16,622 bases of DNA from an uncultured Lachnospiraceae bacterium. Lineage in GTDB: Bacteria; Bacillota; Clostridia; Lachnospirales; Lachnospiraceae. A model generated the notes under the pieces. It was not told the DNA's origin. It did not search any database and saw only the letters and a list, made by a program, of their open reading frames with translations. The translations under genes and the position numbers were made by a program. Shown in pieces: positions 14,348-16,622 of this stretch. How positions within the stretch are numbered: the first letter of the stretch is position 1; every line of letters begins with the position of its first letter. Where the stretch lies: contig CAJTTI010000043.1 of NCBI GenBank assembly GCA_910579225.1, forward strand, positions 1-16,622, read 5' to 3'.

Positions 14348-14391
14348 ACTATATATGGTATTTCTCAAAGCTTTTCTGCACTAAATATAGT
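14348..14391. promoter_or_regulatory. Tandem NrdR-box-like palindromes upstream of nrdD
   Basis: ACTATATATGGT (14348-14359) and ACTAAATATAGT (14380-14391) both resemble the core of the NrdR box (acaCwAtATaTwGtgt, recalled consensus). Their centres are exactly 32 bp apart, about three helical turns, the paired arrangement usual for NrdR-controlled genes. The upstream box overlaps the -10 region; the other lies in the leader 16 bp before the ATG. Repression of the nrd operon when dATP/ATP is sufficient is the expected outcome. No nrdR gene is in the window. Confidence 0.78.
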
Positions 14392-14415
14392 ATCATTAAC
14401 TGGAAGAAGTTGCAA
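14387..14415 (-). promoter_or_regulatory. nrdD: nrdD operon promoter
   Basis: On the minus strand TTGCAA (14410-14415), a 17-bp spacer and TACTAT (14387-14392), with TG placed for an extended -10 (TGATACTAT). The -10 overlaps the upstream NrdR-like box. The transcript would start near 14380 and have a leader of about 48 nt. It lies entirely in the 103-bp gap after the upstream membrane-protein gene. Confidence 0.6.
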
Positions 14416-14420
14416 GAACA

Positions 14421-14454
14421 TTTTGCAGAAATCTGCTACAATCTTTCTGCAAAA
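14421..14454. repeat. 11-bp inverted repeat spanning the stop codon of the YitT-family gene
   Basis: TTTTGCAGAAA (14421-14431) and TTTCTGCAAAA (14444-14454) are perfect complements with a 12-nt loop that contains the TAG stop (14436-14438). The U-run lies on the 5' side in the leftward transcript, and the sequence after the stem is AUGUUCUUGC, so it lacks the tail of an intrinsic terminator. It could stabilise the upstream mRNA end or cause weak termination before the nrd promoter. Confidence 0.5.
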
Positions 14455-15317
14455 AAATCTTTGTATCCTTCTCCGTAGATCTCACTGGCACTGGTAATAA
14501 TCATAAATGCCGCCGGATCCTCTTCTTTGGCAATCTCTTCCACCCGGGGCGCAAGTTGTTTACGCACGACGCAGAACACCACCTGCTTGGCCTCTCCGGT
14601 CCAGCCTCCTGTGCCATGGAGATACGTAACTCCTGCTTCTGCATCTTCCAGAAGCTTCCTGCCTATTTCCAGAGGCTTGCCAGTAATAATATAGATCATA
14701 CGGGCCTCATCATTTCCATACAGAATATAATCCAGCGCTCTGCCGCTGATCAGCACTGCCATCAACGCATACAGTGCAATGTTCAGGTCTCTGAACAGAA
14801 ATCCGGAGATTCCCACAATCACAATATCCGTACACTGAAATAAAAAACTGGTCTTTAAATGCCGGTACCGCTGCCGGATCACTTTGATGATGATATCAAT
14901 TCCGCCGGTGGTGGCCCCGGTTTTAAAAATCATACCAATACCACAGGCAATCAGCACTCCGCCTGCCAGTGCAGCCAGAAGGGGATCCTCCGTAAGGGCA
15001 TCATAACCAGACAGCAGGTTGGTAAATGCCGAAGTCATCAAAACTGCATAAGCCGTTTTGATGATAAATCGCCAACCAAACTTCCAGATTCCCAGAAGGA
15101 TAATCGGAACATTCAGCAGAAAATAAAGCGTACCTGTCTCGATACCGCTGAGCCGGTTCAAAATCACCGAGATTCCGGTGACACCGCCCGGAGCCAGATT
15201 ATTCGGATCCAGAAACAGACTGATACCTGCAGCATAGATCATTGCAGCAACAGCAATTACAACCAAATCCTTTATCACACAAACTCCTGTTTTATTCATT
15301 CTGCCTTTCATCTGCAT
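14436..15317 (-). CDS. YitT family membrane protein (DUF161 + DUF2179)
   Basis: 293 aa. The N-terminal two thirds hold about five or six helices with family hallmarks FLDPNNLAPGGVTGISVIL (about 35-53), GTLYFLLNVPI and FKTGATTGGIDII (about 131-143). The C-terminal ~90 residues form the soluble DUF2179 domain: YLHGTGGWTGEAKQVVFCVV, then ITSASEIYGEGY. The transported or sensed substance is not established for most of the family, so no function is assigned. AGGAG (15325-15329) lies 7 nt before ATG. The start is 18 bp after the miaB stop, so both are likely on one transcript; the nrd operon downstream has its own promoter. Confidence 0.9.
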   Translation of the reverse strand: MQMKGRMNKTGVCVIKDLVVIAVAAMIYAAGISLFLDPNNLAPGGVTGISVILNRLSGIETGTLYFLLNVPIILLGIWKFGWRFIIKTAYAVLMTSAFTNLLSGYDALTEDPLLAALAGGVLIACGIGMIFKTGATTGGIDIIIKVIRQRYRHLKTSFLFQCTDIVIVGISGFLFRDLNIALYALMAVLISGRALDYILYGNDEARMIYIITGKPLEIGRKLLEDAEAGVTYLHGTGGWTGEAKQVVFCVVRKQLAPRVEEIAKEEDPAAFMIITSASEIYGEGYKDFFAERL

Positions 15318-15335
15318 ATCCTTTCTCCTGAGATC

Positions 15336-16622
15336 TTAATCCATAAGGCTTCCCATATAATAGAATCCCCGGCATTCCTCCAGGCGAACTTTTACAAGTT
15401 TTCCAATAACAGAAGTGTCCCCCGGGAAATGCACGATATGGTTGTTACTGAGTCTTCCGGTCACATAGCCCTTCATCTGCCGGTTCCGCTCCTCTGTCAG
15501 CACCAGTTGTTCCGTTCCTGTAAAGCCTTCCGCCATCTCTTTTGAAATATCCTGCACTTCCTTTAGCAGCCGGTCAAACCGGTCTTTCACCACATCTTCC
15601 GGTACCTGATGTTCCATAGACGCTGCCGGTGTTCCCGTACGTTTGCTATAAATAAATGTAAATGCACTGTCATAACGTACTTTCCGGACTACATCCAGTG
15701 TTTCCTGAAAGTCTTCCTCTGTCTCTCCCGGAAAACCTACGATAATATCAGTTGTCAGCGAAATCCCGGGAACTGCTTTCCGAATCTTCTCTGCAAGCAA
15801 CACATATTGCTCCTTTGTATACTTCCGGTTCATAACCTTCAGAAGCGCAGTACTTCCCGACTGCAGGGGCAGGTGAAGATGCCGGCATATTTTTTCTGAT
15901 TTTGCCATGACCTGGATCAGTTCATCTGACAGATCCTTCGGATGGGAAGTCATGAAGCGGATTCTCTTCAACCCTTCAATCTGTTCCACCTCCTGCAGAA
16001 GTTCTGCAAAGGTGACCGGTTCTGCCAGGTTTTTACCATAGGAGTTCACATTCTGTCCAAGAAGCATGACTTCTACCACACCATCTGCCACAAGTCCTTT
16101 GATCTCCCGGATGATGTCTTTAACTTCCCGGCTCCGTTCCCTTCCTCTCACATAAGGTACAATACAATAACTGCAGAAATTATTGCAGCCGAACATAATA
16201 TTGACTCCGGATTTGAACGGATATTTCCGCTCTATCGGCAGTTCTTCCACAATTTGATTCGTGTCTTTCCAGATATCAATAACCATTTGATCCGATGCAT
16301 ATACGGCTGCCAGAAGCTCTGCAAATTTGAAGATGTTATGGGTTCCGAAAATCAGATCCACAAACCGATAGCTTTTCTTCAGCTTCTCCACCACAGAAGG
16401 CTCCTGCATCATACAGCCGCAGAGGGCAATCTTCATATTTGGATTCTTTTTCTTATACCCATGAAGCACCCCAAGCCTTCCGTAAACTTTCAGATTCGCA
16501 TTTTCCCGGACAGTACAGGTATTGTAGATGACAAAATCGGCGTCTTCACTTTCCGTCTCTTCATAACCGATTTCCCGCAGAATGCCACACAGTTTTTCTG
16601 AGTCCCGTGCGTTCATCTGACA
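15336..16622 (-). CDS. miaB: tRNA methylthiotransferase MiaB (N-terminus outside window)
   Basis: Radical SAM enzyme that converts i6A37 of tRNA to ms2i6A. The first visible Met (16616) is not the start: the frame continues upstream as Cys-Gln (TGT CAG) to the window edge, matching the family motif GCQMNARDSE, so only a short N-terminal piece is missing. In the UPF0004 domain the cluster ligands are that edge Cys, C34 (NTCTVRENA) and C68 (CGCMMQ), numbering from Met 16616. The radical SAM motif is C144-NNF-C148-SY-C151 followed by VPYVRGRERSR. A TRAM domain closes the protein (VLTEERNRQMKGYVTGR onwards). The Q-M-N-A-R motif and RGRERSR favour MiaB over RimO or MtaB. The YitT-family gene follows after 18 bp. 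Confidence 0.95.
   Translation of the reverse strand, partial: CQMNARDSEKLCGILREIGYEETESEDADFVIYNTCTVRENANLKVYGRLGVLHGYKKKNPNMKIALCGCMMQEPSVVEKLKKSYRFVDLIFGTHNIFKFAELLAAVYASDQMVIDIWKDTNQIVEELPIERKYPFKSGVNIMFGCNNFCSYCIVPYVRGRERSREVKDIIREIKGLVADGVVEVMLLGQNVNSYGKNLAEPVTFAELLQEVEQIEGLKRIRFMTSHPKDLSDELIQVMAKSEKICRHLHLPLQSGSTALLKVMNRKYTKEQYVLLAEKIRKAVPGISLTTDIIVGFPGETEEDFQETLDVVRKVRYDSAFTFIYSKRTGTPAASMEHQVPEDVVKDRFDRLLKEVQDISKEMAEGFTGTEQLVLTEERNRQMKGYVTGRLSNNHIVHFPGDTSVIGKLVKVRLEECRGFYYMGSLMD

Noticed and set aside
9222..14416. Identical 11-mer GAAGTTGCAAG in the -35 regions of the DegV gene (9222-9232) and nrdD (14406-14416)
   Set aside because: In a window this size several chance 11-base matches are expected; apart from both including a TTGCAA hexamer there is no wider alignment, so a shared regulator is not claimed.
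1..16622. CRISPR array, tRNA, rRNA, insertion sequence or phage genes
   Set aside because: Looked for on both strands; no regularly spaced repeats, cloverleaf sequences, transposase motifs or phage structural genes were seen.

Overview
The window looks like a chromosomal segment of a strictly anaerobic gut-type Firmicute, most likely Lachnospiraceae (Clostridia). Supporting signs are the oxygen-sensitive class III ribonucleotide reductase with its activase, strong AGGAGG-type ribosome binding sites, TTGACA/TATAAT-like promoters, an L-box lysine riboswitch, a YtrA-type GntR/ABC cassette, a YitT family protein and MiaB. I see no rRNA, tRNA, CRISPR array, insertion sequence or phage module. The genus is inference.

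Left part (1-5005). The 3' half of a TauE/SafE-type exporter (+) faces a leftward operon of GntR regulator, ABC ATPase and ABC-2 permease. That operon has a consensus promoter carrying three ACTGTT repeats exactly 10 bp apart plus one inverted copy. A membrane-anchored GH3 beta-N-acetylhexosaminidase follows, then an XRE-type regulator fused to a membrane domain. The regulator has a 20-bp palindrome upstream and is separated from its neighbours by a terminator.

Middle (5089-8290). A divergent module pairs a condensation/alcohol-acetyltransferase-like enzyme and a zinc-ribbon six-TM protein (leftward) with an HSL-family esterase (rightward). This looks like an uncharacterised ester or lipid acyl-transfer system.

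Right-middle (8302-11222). A DegV fatty-acid-binding protein (leftward) is divergent from a NhaC-family transporter. The transporter lies behind a complete lysine riboswitch with an intrinsic terminator, which points to lysine import rather than generic Na+/H+ antiport. A perfect 17-bp inverted repeat closes this unit and the convergent nrd operon.

Right end (11275-16622). The nrd operon reads leftward and is controlled by two NrdR-box-like palindromes centred 32 bp apart over its promoter. Its catalytic protein (771 aa) ends after a cysteine-rich tail and lacks the glycyl-radical motif. That motif is in a separate 52-codon gene with its own strong RBS, 72 bp downstream and overlapping nrdG, so the reductase appears to be split into two polypeptides. 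Upstream lie a YitT-family membrane protein and the 5'-truncated miaB gene, 18 bp apart.

The observation most worth following is the split anaerobic ribonucleotide reductase. The esterase/acyltransferase module and the periodic operator are next.
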